Shown: positions 7,956 through 17,593 of the stretch, piece after piece | Layout of the letters: each line of letters begins with the position of its first letter | Numbering within the stretch: position 1 is the stretch's first letter | Source: Ureibacillus sinduriensis BLB-1 = JCM 15800 | GTDB taxonomy: Bacteria > Bacillota > Bacilli > Bacillales_A > Planococcaceae | DNA: 64,000 bases | Assembly (NCBI RefSeq): GCF_000772955.1 | Contig: NZ_JPVO01000055.1 | Coordinates: 620,001 to 684,000, forward strand | Reading direction: 5' to 3' | Position numbers and translations under genes: made by a program | Notes under the pieces: generated by a model | Told to the model about the DNA's origin: nothing | Seen by the model: only the letters and a program-made list of their open reading frames with translations | Databases searched by the model: none

Positions 7956-8825
7956 TTAACCAGCCACTTGTTTTCTTGGCCGAACTGTATAAAATATACT
8001 TCCAAAGATGAATAGAATTCCAAGTGCCTGCAATAATGTTGGACTAAATGACAAGAGTACAATATCCAGTAAAATCGCAACAACCGGATCGACAAAAGTA
8101 AGAACAGATACTAGAAATGTTGGGAGGCTGCGGATGCTATCGAAGAATAAATAATAGACAAAACCAGTATGTATCAAGCCGGTTCCAACAATATATATCC
8201 AATTGGAAGTAGATAAACCATTAAATACTGCAAAATCACAAAAAGGCAAGAGCATGATTATTCCAATTGCTGTCTGGATGAACGTCATGGAATAGGGTGA
8301 TAAGTTTTGCACCGTTTTACTAGTAATCATTGTTAATGCATAACAGAGTGCAGACAAAAGAGCCCAGAAAAACCCTGAATTCATTAATTGATGAATCGAT
8401 TGGAAATTCTCTATTCCGACGATTAAAACACTGCCGATGAAACAAACAACCGTTGCGAGGAGCCCTTGAATCGTCATTTTTTCCTTTAAGAAAAGCGTTC
8501 CAAATATCAATACAAAGATAGGTGCCAAATTATAGATTGAAATAGTTATGGAGATGGACATTTCTTCAAAAGCTTTAAATAAGAAGACCCAATTCAACAC
8601 AAGGAAAATTCCACATAGACATGTTTGCAGAACTTCCTTCTTGCTCCAGGCTTCGGTTTTATGACCGCCAGTAAGGAACCACATCGCGCAAAGAAAAAGT
8701 GTAGCAAAAATACATCGGACAAACACAAGCTCAACTGCAGGTATGCCGGTGTGAATTGTGAAAAAACCGATGGAGCCAAAAATCGCCATTGCGATTGAAA
8801 GCTTTGTGATAGCTGCAACATTCAT
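7956..8825 (-). CDS. EamA/DMT family transporter
   Basis: This 289-aa protein has ten predicted membrane helices arranged as two EamA repeats (about residues 5-140 and 150-285). Typical features are the N-terminal FGSIGFFTIHTGIPAVELVFVR, the helix ending FLKEKMTIQGLLA in repeat 1, and LLDIVLLSFSPTLLQALG in repeat 2. ATG 8825 is preferred over GTG 8843 because AGGAA lies 7 nt upstream. The family exports metabolites, amino acids or drugs; the substrate is unknown. It stands alone, with the structured repeat element downstream. Confidence 0.85.
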   Translation of the reverse strand: MNVAAITKLSIAMAIFGSIGFFTIHTGIPAVELVFVRCIFATLFLCAMWFLTGGHKTEAWSKKEVLQTCLCGIFLVLNWVFLFKAFEEMSISITISIYNLAPIFVLIFGTLFLKEKMTIQGLLATVVCFIGSVLIVGIENFQSIHQLMNSGFFWALLSALCYALTMITSKTVQNLSPYSMTFIQTAIGIIMLLPFCDFAVFNGLSTSNWIYIVGTGLIHTGFVYYLFFDSIRSLPTFLVSVLTFVDPVVAILLDIVLLSFSPTLLQALGILFIFGSIFYTVRPRKQVAG

Positions 8826-8941
8826 AAAATTTCCTACTTTCACATTATTATCTTATTAAAATATACCAAATTTTCGCATAAATATTAAGGAAATAAAAAA
8901 GTTACCTAAGATAAGCGAATGCCTCCATAGGTAACAATCTT

Positions 8942-9340
8942 TTAGTTTGATGCAATTAATTTTAATATACTATTGCGTTGTTCATCGCTCTGCTGCTTCC
9001 CATCTAGTAGCAACACCCCGACTGTATAGCCTTTTTGATCATCCTCAACCACAAATTGTAAATTGGCCTCTCTACTTTGGCCATTCACTTCACATGTCCC
9101 TTTGAATTCAACGACATTATGATTTTTTTGTGTTTTGAAATATACCCATTTACTATTTGTGCATGCATCAGTAAAAGCGTGTTCAAATGATGTTTCAGAT
9201 TCTTCCATAGGGGATTCTTTTATGTATGTAATATATTCATTGTCCGTAATTTCCTCCTGTGGACCATAAAAGTACCAAAAAATGGCGATGATTGCGATTG
9301 GTACTATCCATAATATTGTTCGCTTCGATACATTTTGCAT
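8942..9340 (-). CDS. Membrane-anchored protein of unknown function
   Basis: This 132-aa protein has one N-terminal membrane segment (IVPIAIIAIFWYFYG, residues 12-26) followed by an acidic extracellular domain. That domain contains two cysteines (DACTNSKWVYFKTQ and FKGTCEVNG, about residues 59 and 80) that could form a disulfide, and a beta-rich end (YTVGVLLLDGK). There is no lipobox. ATG 9340 follows a GGGAGAGG site. I do not recognise the family. It is monocistronic, on the same strand as xylR and the EamA gene. Confidence 0.65.
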   Translation of the reverse strand: MQNVSKRTILWIVPIAIIAIFWYFYGPQEEITDNEYITYIKESPMEESETSFEHAFTDACTNSKWVYFKTQKNHNVVEFKGTCEVNGQSREANLQFVVEDDQKGYTVGVLLLDGKQQSDEQRNSILKLIASN

Positions 9341-9473
9341 GACAGACCTCTCCCTTACCTTTGTAAGATTATTATAGCAATCAATGCAGTCTATTTCTAC
9401 GATATGTTGGTATTTTCTGTTTAGGGGAGATTATTTATCTAATATTCTGAAAAGTGAAATAGAAAATATAAAG

Positions 9474-10631
9474 TTAGCTTGAAGATAGCTCGATGAATTG
9501 ATCAATAATAAATGTTGCAGCTCCTATCGCGATTGCCTGTCCACGCAGCGAAGAAAATTCTACCGAAACTGTTTCAAAATGGGCGGGATATGTATTGGCT
9601 TCAATTGTTTCAAGCAAGGCCAGTTCCACATATCGCTGAGCTTTTGTCATACTATTGCCGATAATGATTTTCTCCGGATTAAATGTGTGTATCAAATTTG
9701 TTATTCCAATCCCTATATAGAATCCAATCTCTTGGAACAGTTTTCTGATTTTTTCATTGTTTTCATCTGCATATTGAACCAATTGCTCCAGGGTCAATGA
9801 TGTTTCATTGATAAGATTTTCAGCTTCTTTGAGCGCAGCATGTTCAGAAGCATAAGCTTCCCAGCATCCTTTTCTGCCGCACGTACAAGTTTTTCCATTC
9901 AAATTTAATATGGTATGCCCATTTTCTCCCGAGTACCCGTTATTGCCTTGATATATTTTTCCATTTATGATGATGCCGACTCCCAATCCAATTCCTACAC
10001 TTAAATAGAGCAGATTATTTGCCTCTTTATTTTGGGTAAATGTAAATTCAGCGTAAGCACCGGCATTTGCCTCATTGCTAATATAGATAGGAAACTGAAA
10101 TATCTCCTCCAGCATCCTTTTTAATTCGATGTTTTTCCATTGAAGATTCGGTGCATCCAAAACATTGCCGCCTGTATCGATAATCCCTGGAATAGCCATT
10201 CCCAGACCTACAATTTGATATGGACATGGGGGTACCTTGTTCATTAATAGATGAATCAAGGAAATGATTCTCTCAAAATAAGTTTCAAAGGCTGCCGAGT
10301 GAATGGTTTGAACATCTTCGAAAATTATTTCCCCCCTCAGATTGACAACAACGCCATATATATAGTTAACACCGATATCAACACCTAAAGCAAAGCCGGC
10401 TTTCTCATTAAATTTCAGCTTTTTGGAACGTCTGCCACCTGTTGAGGCTTCCTCGCCTGATTCCAGGATCAAATTTTCATCGATCAGTTCATTAACTAGA
10501 TTCGCAACAGTTGCTTTCTTTAGGCCTGTTTCTTTAATAATATCCCCACGAGAAATATCGGAATGAAGAAATATTTCCTTTAAAATCAATTCTTTATTGA
10601 ATTTTTTACCGAGCTGTTGATTCCACGACAT
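9474..10631 (-). CDS. xylR: Xylose operon repressor XylR (ROK family)
   Basis: This 385-aa protein has an N-terminal winged HTH (about residues 15-75: LHSDISRGDIIKETGLKKATVANLVNELI) and a ROK sugar-kinase-like domain. The ROK domain has GVDIGVNYIYGVVV near 85, ISNEANAGAYAE near 185, and the zinc motif CTCGRKGCWEAYAS near 252. XylR represses xyl genes and is released by D-xylose. ATG 10631 follows GGAGGTG. It is divergent from xylF across a 135-bp gap that holds an operator-like repeat, as in other Bacillales xyl regulons. Confidence 0.92.
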   Translation of the reverse strand: MSWNQQLGKKFNKELILKEIFLHSDISRGDIIKETGLKKATVANLVNELIDENLILESGEEASTGGRRSKKLKFNEKAGFALGVDIGVNYIYGVVVNLRGEIIFEDVQTIHSAAFETYFERIISLIHLLMNKVPPCPYQIVGLGMAIPGIIDTGGNVLDAPNLQWKNIELKRMLEEIFQFPIYISNEANAGAYAEFTFTQNKEANNLLYLSVGIGLGVGIIINGKIYQGNNGYSGENGHTILNLNGKTCTCGRKGCWEAYASEHAALKEAENLINETSLTLEQLVQYADENNEKIRKLFQEIGFYIGIGITNLIHTFNPEKIIIGNSMTKAQRYVELALLETIEANTYPAHFETVSVEFSSLRGQAIAIGAATFIIDQFIELSSS

Positions 10632-10684
10632 ATGAACACCTCCACAGCTATCATATAAGAAATTTTAAAATGGTACAAGAAAAC

Positions 10685-10711
10685 TTTGTTTATCCGATAG
10701 ACAAATAGAAT
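10685..10711 (+). promoter_or_regulatory. Candidate XylR operator and -10 box of the xyl operon
   Basis: Arms TTTGTTTA (10685-10692) and TAGACAAA (10698-10705) form a 7/8 inverted repeat, similar to the TTTGTTT/AAACAAA arms of Bacillus XylR sites. TAGAAT at 10706-10711 is a plausible -10 box; the -35 match is weak, so the site would sit between -35 and -10. No convincing CcpA cre site was seen in the gap. Confidence 0.6.
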
Positions 10712-10766
10712 GATAGGTGTTATTATTTAGAAAAAATTACATCTATTTAGGGATGGGGGAAATAAA

Positions 10767-11855
10767 ATGGGAAAATGTAAGGGGTTACTTTTAACTTTTT
10801 TGCTCGTTATGACAATGATTTTAGCGGCTTGCGGGGAGGATACTGGATCTTCTAGTTCAACATCCAATGAAACTGGCGGGGATAGTGCTTCGGAGTCAAA
10901 ACTGAAAATAGGTTTATCTGTATCCGATTTGACGCTGGAACGCTGGCAGCACGACCGTGACTTTTTCGTAGCGAAAGCGGAAGAAATGGGAGCGGAGGTA
11001 ATTGTTCAATCCGCTAATGGTGATGAGGCGGAGCAATTATCGCAAATCCAAAATATGCTTTCTCAAGATTTGGATGCATTGGTGATCATAGCAATCAATT
11101 CGGACTCACTATCTACAGTAGTAGAACAAGCAAATGCTGAAGGTGTTCCAGTTTTAGCATACGACCGATTAATCAATGGTGCTGATATCGCAGCTTATGT
11201 ATCATTTGATAACGTTCGAGTGGGGGAAATGCAAGCAGAGTATTTAGTCAACCTTCAGCCAACCGGCAATTATTTCTTAATGGGTGGTTCACCAACTGAC
11301 AATAACGCAAAAATGTTCCGTGAAGGACAAATGAATATCATCCAGCCATTGGTGGACAAAGGGGATATTACGATTGTCGGGGACCAATGGGCTAAAGATT
11401 GGGATGCAAATGAAGCTCTGAAAATTATGGAAAATGCGTTGACAGCAAACCAAAACAAAATCGATGTCGTTGTGGCTTCCAATGACAATACGGCAGGTGG
11501 AGCAATTCAGGCGTTAGATGCACAAGGCTTGGCAGGAAAAGTACTTATTTCTGGACAGGATGCTGATTTGGCTGGTGTGCAAAGAATTGCCGAGGGATTG
11601 CAAACAATGACGGTTTATAAACCAATCCAGGCTATTGCCGAAAAGAGTGCGGAAGTTGCTGTCCAACTTGCTAAAGGAGAGGACGTTTCTGCAGATGATA
11701 CGGTCAATAATGGCCAGGTGGATGTGCCGTTCATCAAGTTGGATCCGATATCGGTGGGCAAAGACGAATTGATGACGACTGTTATTGAGGATGGCTTCCA
11801 CTCTTACGAAGATGTATATAAAAATGTAGCGGAAAATGAACGTCCCCAAAAATAG
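10767..11855 (+). CDS. xylF: D-xylose ABC transporter substrate-binding lipoprotein XylF
   Basis: This 362-aa protein has a lipoprotein signal peptide (FLLVMTMILAACG, Cys near residue 22), a Ser/Thr/Gly linker, and a type I sugar-binding fold starting KIGLSVSDLTLERWQHDRDFF. Further xylose-binding-protein features are QSANGDEAEQLSQIQNML, VPVLAYDRLI, and GQDADLAGVQRIAEGLQTMTVYKPI. It captures xylose outside the membrane for XylG/XylH. It is the first gene of the xylose operon. A strong stem-loop separates it from xylG, which suggests it is made in excess over the other transporter subunits. Confidence 0.92.
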   Translation: MGKCKGLLLTFLLVMTMILAACGEDTGSSSSTSNETGGDSASESKLKIGLSVSDLTLERWQHDRDFFVAKAEEMGAEVIVQSANGDEAEQLSQIQNMLSQDLDALVIIAINSDSLSTVVEQANAEGVPVLAYDRLINGADIAAYVSFDNVRVGEMQAEYLVNLQPTGNYFLMGGSPTDNNAKMFREGQMNIIQPLVDKGDITIVGDQWAKDWDANEALKIMENALTANQNKIDVVVASNDNTAGGAIQALDAQGLAGKVLISGQDADLAGVQRIAEGLQTMTVYKPIQAIAEKSAEVAVQLAKGEDVSADDTVNNGQVDVPFIKLDPISVGKDELMTTVIEDGFHSYEDVYKNVAENERPQK

Positions 11856-11877
11856 AAGTAGCAATTGATTTATACCC

Positions 11878-11942
11878 TTCAGGGAAAAATCTGTATTATA
11901 CATGATCAACAAAGAATCACGAATTACAGATTTCTCCCTGAA
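11878..11942 (+). ncRNA. Intercistronic stem-loop between xylF and xylG
   Basis: 18-nt arms (11878-11895 and 11925-11942, one mismatch) enclose a 29-nt loop. No T-run follows, so it looks like an mRNA-stabilising or processing structure rather than a terminator. Confidence 0.65.
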
Positions 11943-11999
11943 TAAGTAACGGCGGTTCTACAATTGTTAAGGCAAGTCACTTATGAGGGTGGTGGAAAA

Positions 12000-13523
12000 A
12001 TGAATGATTTAGTTTTAGAGATGAAGAATATTACAAAGGACTTCTCAGGCATCAAAGCATTGGACAATGTCACATTCTCTGTGAGAAAAGGTGAAATACA
12101 TGCATTATGCGGGGAAAATGGTGCAGGCAAATCCACATTAATGAAAGTGCTGAGTGGGGTGTACCCTTCAGGGACGTACTCAGGGAGTATCTTTCTAAAT
12201 AATAAGGAAATGAATTTTAAAAATATTAAAGAATCGCAAGATGCCGGAATAACGATTATTTACCAGGAGTTGGCATTGGTCGGGGAAATGACGGTGGCGG
12301 AAAATTTATTTATAGGGCATGATTTAATGCGCGCCCCCATTATCGATTGGAATGAAATTTATCGGCAAGCGATAGTTGCTTTAAAAAGAGTGCGCTTGGA
12401 TATTGACCCACAAACGAAAGTATCCGATTTAACTGTAGGAAAGCAACAGCTAATAGAAATTGCCAAAGCCTTGACAAAACAGCCGGAAGTATTAATACTC
12501 GATGAACCGACAGCAGCTCTAACGGAAAGTGATGTTTCCATCTTGATAAAACTGTTGAATGAACTTCGGGATCAAGGTGTGTCGTGCATTTATATTTCTC
12601 ACAAATTAAGTGAAGTTTTGGAATTGGCGGACTCTGTTACAATATTACGCGATGGACGGACCATTTCGACGGATGAAATTTCGGAATGTTCTGAAGAGAG
12701 CATTATTACGAAAATGGTTGGTCGTGAACTGACTGAATTATTCCCATATGAAGAACGTGAAATAGCAAATGAAGAGGTTTTGCGTGTTGAAAATTACACT
12801 TCATATGATAAGTCAGGCAAAAAAATAGTTTCTGATATTAATTTTAATGTAAAAAAGGGAGAAATAGTGGGGTTTTCGGGTTTGATGGGTGCTGGTCGTT
12901 CTGAACTATTCATAAGTTTGTTCGGCGGAATGAATGGAAAAAAAGAAGGCACTGTCAAAATTGATGGCAAGACCACGAATATTAAGTCCCCTGCAAATGC
13001 GATCTCAGAAGGCTTGGCATATGTTTCGGAAGATCGGAAACGTTACGGGCTCATTTTGGGAATGGATATTACAAAAAATACAACATTAATTGCATTGAAT
13101 AAAGTAATGAAGCTGAATATTATCGACAAAGCCCTTGAAGTCAATGCAGCACAGCAGATAACGGAGCGCATGAAATTAAAGGCCGCAAATTTGGATATCG
13201 AGGTAGGGAAGCTGAGTGGAGGGAATCAGCAAAAAATAGTTTTAAGCAAATGGATCATGAATAATCCAAAACTATTAATCTTGGATGAGCCTACACGGGG
13301 CATCGATGTGGGGGCCAAGTATGAAATCTATAAAATCATAAATGAGCTTGCCCAACAGGGTGTAGGGATTGTTTTAATCTCTTCGGAGCTTCCTGAAGTT
13401 CTGGGTATGTCAGATCGTGTGATTGTGATGAGTGAAGGAAAGATTACAGGGGAGCTTTCAAGAAAAGAAGCTACACAGGAAAAAATTATGGTGTGTGCAA
13501 CAGGAGGCGGAAGTCGTGGCTAA
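12000..13523 (+). CDS. xylG: Xylose ABC transporter ATP-binding protein XylG
   Basis: This 507-aa protein has two ABC domains, as in sugar importers of the RbsA/XylG group. Domain 1 has GENGAGKST near residue 39, signature LTVGKQQLIEIAKAL, and VLILDEPTAALTESD. Domain 2 lacks a canonical Walker A (GLMGAGRSE near 295) but keeps LSGGNQQKIVLSKWI and LLILDEPTRGIDVG, the usual asymmetry of the family. ATG 12000 is used because GGTGGTGG precedes it. The stop codon overlaps xylH by 8 nt. It powers xylose uptake with XylF and XylH. Confidence 0.92.
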   Translation: MNDLVLEMKNITKDFSGIKALDNVTFSVRKGEIHALCGENGAGKSTLMKVLSGVYPSGTYSGSIFLNNKEMNFKNIKESQDAGITIIYQELALVGEMTVAENLFIGHDLMRAPIIDWNEIYRQAIVALKRVRLDIDPQTKVSDLTVGKQQLIEIAKALTKQPEVLILDEPTAALTESDVSILIKLLNELRDQGVSCIYISHKLSEVLELADSVTILRDGRTISTDEISECSEESIITKMVGRELTELFPYEEREIANEEVLRVENYTSYDKSGKKIVSDINFNVKKGEIVGFSGLMGAGRSELFISLFGGMNGKKEGTVKIDGKTTNIKSPANAISEGLAYVSEDRKRYGLILGMDITKNTTLIALNKVMKLNIIDKALEVNAAQQITERMKLKAANLDIEVGKLSGGNQQKIVLSKWIMNNPKLLILDEPTRGIDVGAKYEIYKIINELAQQGVGIVLISSELPEVLGMSDRVIVMSEGKITGELSRKEATQEKIMVCATGGGSRG

Positions 13524-14673
13524 TGCTAATCCAGCGATGGAAAAGGGAAGTAGATTATCTTTTAAATTAGATTTGCAATCGTATACATTAATCCTGGCCT
13601 TAATTATTATCGCAATTATTTTTAGTGTATTTACTGGTGGGGAGTTTTTATCATCCCGCAACTTATCTAATCTATTTACGCAAATGTCGGTAATAGCTGT
13701 ATTGGCAATCGGGATGACTTTAGTGATTGTAGCGGGTCACATTGACTTGTCTGTAGGATCGATAGTTGGTCTTACTGGAGGGATAGCCGCTATGTTGCAA
13801 GTTTGGCAAGGTTGGAGTACTCCACTTGTTGTCCTTGCTGCGATAATTATTGGGGCACTTATTGGTCTATGGCAAGGATGGTGGGTTGCATACCGTGCTG
13901 TGCCTGCATTTATCGTCACTCTGGGCGGGATGTTGATATTTCGGGGTATATTGATCGGTTTATCGGATGGTCAAACCATCTCGTCCTTGGATCCAAGTTT
14001 CAAAAATATTGGCACAAAATACTTACCATATTTGCCGGGCTACGTTATCGTAGCAATCGCTATCGTGTTGCTCGTTGCTTTTACGATGAACAGCCGCAAA
14101 AGCAAAAAAAATATGGGACTCTTACTAATGCCGGCAATGGTTGATTACGGTAAGGTTGTCATTTATTCAGTAATATTGATCGCGATTACTTACATGCTGA
14201 ATCGCTATTATGGCGTTCCCGTGCCATTTTTAATTGTCATAATCGTAGCACTGGCATTTGTTTTCATCACAAATAAAACAGCATTCGGGCGGCGTATCTA
14301 TGCCATCGGCGGCAACCCGGAAGCAGCTGCTTTGTCAGGCATTAATATTAAAAAAAATACACTAAGCGTTTTCATCATCATGGGTGCTCTGGCGGGTGTG
14401 GCAGGGGTGCTGTTAACGGCAAGACTGAATGCGGCGACAGTTTCTGCGGGAGATAGCTATGAGCTTGATGCCATAGCTGCGTGTGTTATTGGCGGAACAA
14501 GTCTAATGGGCGGTAAAGGAAAAATCATAGGTGCTTTAATAGGTGCACTAATTATGGCGAGTATTGATAACGGAATGTCTATGATGAACATTGGGGCATT
14601 CTGGCAGTATATCGTGAAAGGTCTAATTTTAATATTGGCAGTATGGGTAGATATCGTATCCAAAAATAAATAA
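13516..14673 (+). CDS. xylH: Xylose ABC transporter permease XylH
   Basis: This 385-aa polytopic protein of the BPD_transp_2 family has about ten hydrophobic segments. Characteristic stretches are LAIGMTLVIVAGHIDLSVGSIVG near residue 77, VPAFIVTLGGMLIFRG near 130, and IYAIGGNPEAAALSGI near 270. I chose GTG 13516 because AGGAGG (13502-13507) lies 8 nt upstream and the start then overlaps the xylG stop, as expected for coupled translation; the open frame extends further upstream without a better site. It forms the membrane channel for xylose. Confidence 0.9.
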   Translation: MANANPAMEKGSRLSFKLDLQSYTLILALIIIAIIFSVFTGGEFLSSRNLSNLFTQMSVIAVLAIGMTLVIVAGHIDLSVGSIVGLTGGIAAMLQVWQGWSTPLVVLAAIIIGALIGLWQGWWVAYRAVPAFIVTLGGMLIFRGILIGLSDGQTISSLDPSFKNIGTKYLPYLPGYVIVAIAIVLLVAFTMNSRKSKKNMGLLLMPAMVDYGKVVIYSVILIAITYMLNRYYGVPVPFLIVIIVALAFVFITNKTAFGRRIYAIGGNPEAAALSGINIKKNTLSVFIIMGALAGVAGVLLTARLNAATVSAGDSYELDAIAACVIGGTSLMGGKGKIIGALIGALIMASIDNGMSMMNIGAFWQYIVKGLILILAVWVDIVSKNK

Positions 14674-14691
14674 TTTGGGGGAATTGTAAAA

Positions 14692-16011
14692 ATGGTATAT
14701 TTCAAGGATTTGTCCAACATTCAATATGAAGGTCCACAATCAAATAATAGTTTGGCATTCAAATATTATAACCCAGAAGAAGTAATTAACGGAAAAACAA
14801 TGGAAGAAATTTTGCGTTTCAGTGTGGCGTATTGGCATACATTCACTTATGACGGAGGAGATCCATTTGGCGCTGGCAATATGCAACGTGAATGGGATAA
14901 GTTTTCCGGAATGGATTTAGCAAAAGCACGCGTGGAAGCTTCATTTGAATTTTATGAGAAACTGAATGTGCCATTCTTCTGTTTTCATGATGTTGACGTA
15001 GCGCCGGAAGGAGACACTTTAACGGAAACGAATAAAAACTTGGATGAGATTGTTAATATGATTGAGGAGTACATGGCGACTTCCAAGACGAAGCTGCTTT
15101 GGAACACGGCGAACATGTTCACAAATCCACGTTTCGTTCATGGTGCAGCGACTTCTCCAAACGCGGATGTCTTTGCCTATTCGGCGGCAAAAGTCAAAAA
15201 AGGCTTGGAAGTAGCTAAACGGCTAAATGCTGAGAACTATGTTTTCTGGGGTGGGCGTGAAGGCTATGAAACATTGCTGAATACGGATATGAAACTAGAA
15301 CAAGATAACCTGGCTAAATTTTTCCACATGGCAGTTGATTATGCGAAAGAAATAGGATATGACGGTCAATTTTTAATTGAACCGAAACCAAAAGAACCGA
15401 CGAAGCACCAATATGACTTTGACGTTGCAACAGGTATCGGCTTCCTGCGCACTTACGGTTTAGAGAATTCTTTCAAATTCAATATTGAAGCGAACCATGC
15501 AACGCTGGCTGGACATACATTTGAACACGAATTGCATCTAGCGCGGATTAATGGGTTGTTGGGATCGGTGGATGCCAATCAAGGGGATACTTTACTCGGC
15601 TGGGACACAGACGAATTCCCTACAGATCTTTATACAAATACATTGGCAATGTATGAAATTCTTAAAAACGGGGGACTTGGCAAAGGCGGTTTGAATTTCG
15701 ATGCAAAAGTGCGTCGAGGTTCATTTGAACAAAGCGATTTATTCTATGCTCATATCGCTGGAATGGATTCCTATGCAATTGGATTGAAAGTGGCATCTAA
15801 GCTGCTTGAAGATGGAGTGCTGGAAAACTTTGTCGAGGAACGTTATGACAGTTATAAATCAGGCATCGGTCAACGAATAGCTGAAGGCAATACTAATTTC
15901 AAAGAGCTTGAAGAATATGCCTTAGGACTTGGTAAAATACAGAACACATCTGGACGTACAGAAAAACTGAAAATGATCATCAACCAATATATTTTAAATG
16001 CTTTGACTTGA
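14692..16011 (+). CDS. xylA: Xylose isomerase XylA
   Basis: This 439-aa protein is of the usual family length and converts D-xylose to D-xylulose in the cytoplasm. Catalytic and metal-binding signatures are in order: [15 protein letters not shown] (catalytic His, about residue 100), [51 protein letters not shown], and [20 protein letters not shown] (metal ligands). GGGG precedes the ATG. It lies 18 nt after xylH and is followed by a hairpin before xylB. Confidence 0.95.
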   Translation: MVYFKDLSNIQYEGPQSNNSLAFKYYNPEEVINGKTMEEILRFSVAYWHTFTYDGGDPFGAGNMQREWDKFSGMDLAKARVEASFEFYEKLNVPFFCFHDVDVAPEGDTLTETNKNLDEIVNMIEEYMATSKTKLLWNTANMFTNPRFVHGAATSPNADVFAYSAAKVKKGLEVAKRLNAENYVFWGGREGYETLLNTDMKLEQDNLAKFFHMAVDYAKEIGYDGQFLIEPKPKEPTKHQYDFDVATGIGFLRTYGLENSFKFNIEANHATLAGHTFEHELHLARINGLLGSVDANQGDTLLGWDTDEFPTDLYTNTLAMYEILKNGGLGKGGLNFDAKVRRGSFEQSDLFYAHIAGMDSYAIGLKVASKLLEDGVLENFVEERYDSYKSGIGQRIAEGNTNFKELEEYALGLGKIQNTSGRTEKLKMIINQYILNALT

Positions 16012-16030
16012 TAATTTGGTTAAGCAACTA

Positions 16031-16063
16031 AAGTCGGCTGTCCAATCAGGGCAGCCACTTTTT
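16031..16063 (+). terminator. Attenuator-like hairpin between xylA and xylB
   Basis: AAGT-GGCTGTCC (with a bulged C at 16035) pairs with GGGCAGCC-ACTT and runs into TTTTT. It is weaker than the other terminators here and lies inside the operon, so it probably reduces rather than ends transcription into xylB. Confidence 0.5.
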
Positions 16064-16082
16064 ATAAGCGGAGGGTATGAGA

Positions 16083-17579
16083 ATGAGATATGTGTTAGGT
16101 ATTGACCTGGGAACAAGTGCAGTTAAAGCTTTGTTGATGAATGAGAAGGGTGAACTTGTTGATGAATCGGTGCGCAGCTACTCTTTGATCCATGAAAAGG
16201 TTGGCTATTCGGAGCAGCATCCACAGGATTGGATATCCAGTGTAAGAGAAGCTATTGAAGAGATTACAGCAAGATTTCAAGAAGATGTTTCCAATATAGT
16301 TGGTTTAAGCTACTCGGGACAAATGCACGGTTTGGTTTTGCTTGGTGATGGCAATGAAGTATTGCGTCCTGCAATATTATGGAATGATACACGTACAACG
16401 GAACAGTGTGCACAAATTACCGAAACTGTTGGACTGGAAAACATTTTAAGGATCACAAAAAACAGGGTCCTGGAAGGATTTACACTGCCCAAAATTTTAT
16501 GGGTTCAGCAACATGAACCCGAAATTTATAGGAAAGTAAAGAAATTTTTACTCCCGAAAGACTATTTGCGTTTTGCAATGACCGGGGAACTTCATATGGA
16601 TTATTCAGATGCAGCTGGAACGCTCCTTTTGGATATCGAAAAAGGGGACTGGAGCAAAGAAATTATTGCAAAACTAGGAATAGATCCGGAGATTTGTCCT
16701 GAATTGGTGCCTTCTACTTATAAAGTAGGTATGCTTACGGAATCCTTTGCATCTGCATGTGGACTATCACCAGCAACTAAAGTATACGCAGGGGGTGCAG
16801 ACAATGCCTGTGGAGCCCTCGGTTCAGGTGTAATATCGAAGGGTAAAACAATGGTTAGTATTGGGACATCAGGCGTTATGTTAACCTTCGAAGAATCAAA
16901 AACAGAGGACTATCATGGAAAGGTACACTATTTTAATCATGCCATAACAGATTCGTATTATACGATGGGGGTCACGCTTTCGGCAGGTCATTCATTGAGC
17001 TGGTTCAATGATACATTTGCAAAAGAGGAATCATACGACGAGCTATTATCCGAAATCAACGATATACCTCCAGGCAGCAATGGACTTCTTTTCACTCCTT
17101 ATATTGCCGGGGAGCGTACACCTTATGCGGACTCCAATATCCGCGGAAGTTTTATTGGAATCGATGCTATCCATACAAAAAAACATTTCGCAAAAGCGGT
17201 GATGGAAGGAATTGTATTCTCATTGCGCGATACTTTGGAGATTTTTAAATCATCCGGAAAGGTAATCGAGGAACTGATTTCAATCGGCGGAGGAGCAAAA
17301 AATCAACACTGGCTGCAAATGCAAGCTGATATCTTTAATGCTACAATCTATAAATTGAAAAACGAGCAGGGCCCAGGAATTGGAGCGTGCATGATTGCGG
17401 CAGTCGGCTCGGGGATTTTTAAAGACTTTGCCATGGCCCAGGAAGCATGTATCCAGATTGGCGAAAAATATGAACCAATACCGGAAAATGTAAAAAAATA
17501 TGATGAACTTTATAACATTTATACACAAGTATATCGACAAACAAAAGCGTTGAATGAACAGCTTAAACAATATAGATAA
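16083..17579 (+). CDS. xylB: Xylulokinase XylB
   Basis: This 498-aa FGGY-family kinase phosphorylates D-xylulose to xylulose 5-phosphate. The N-terminal ATPase loop YVLGIDLGTSAVKALLMN, GLSYSGQMHGLVLL near residue 80, the catalytic-Asp region GGADNACGALGSG near 235, and the FGGY C-terminal block SIGGGAKNQHWLQMQADI near 400 are all present. ATG 16083 is preferred to ATG 16077 because GGAGGG (16070-16075) is 7 nt from the former and only 1 nt from the latter. The next gene starts 14 nt after its stop. Confidence 0.95.
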   Translation: MRYVLGIDLGTSAVKALLMNEKGELVDESVRSYSLIHEKVGYSEQHPQDWISSVREAIEEITARFQEDVSNIVGLSYSGQMHGLVLLGDGNEVLRPAILWNDTRTTEQCAQITETVGLENILRITKNRVLEGFTLPKILWVQQHEPEIYRKVKKFLLPKDYLRFAMTGELHMDYSDAAGTLLLDIEKGDWSKEIIAKLGIDPEICPELVPSTYKVGMLTESFASACGLSPATKVYAGGADNACGALGSGVISKGKTMVSIGTSGVMLTFEESKTEDYHGKVHYFNHAITDSYYTMGVTLSAGHSLSWFNDTFAKEESYDELLSEINDIPPGSNGLLFTPYIAGERTPYADSNIRGSFIGIDAIHTKKHFAKAVMEGIVFSLRDTLEIFKSSGKVIEELISIGGGAKNQHWLQMQADIFNATIYKLKNEQGPGIGACMIAAVGSGIFKDFAMAQEACIQIGEKYEPIPENVKKYDELYNIYTQVYRQTKALNEQLKQYR

Positions 17580-17593
17580 AGGAGTCGATTCTT

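Noticed and set aside
10632-10766. CcpA cre site in the xylR-xylF gap
   Set aside because: The best candidate around the CG at 10695-10696 misses several consensus positions.
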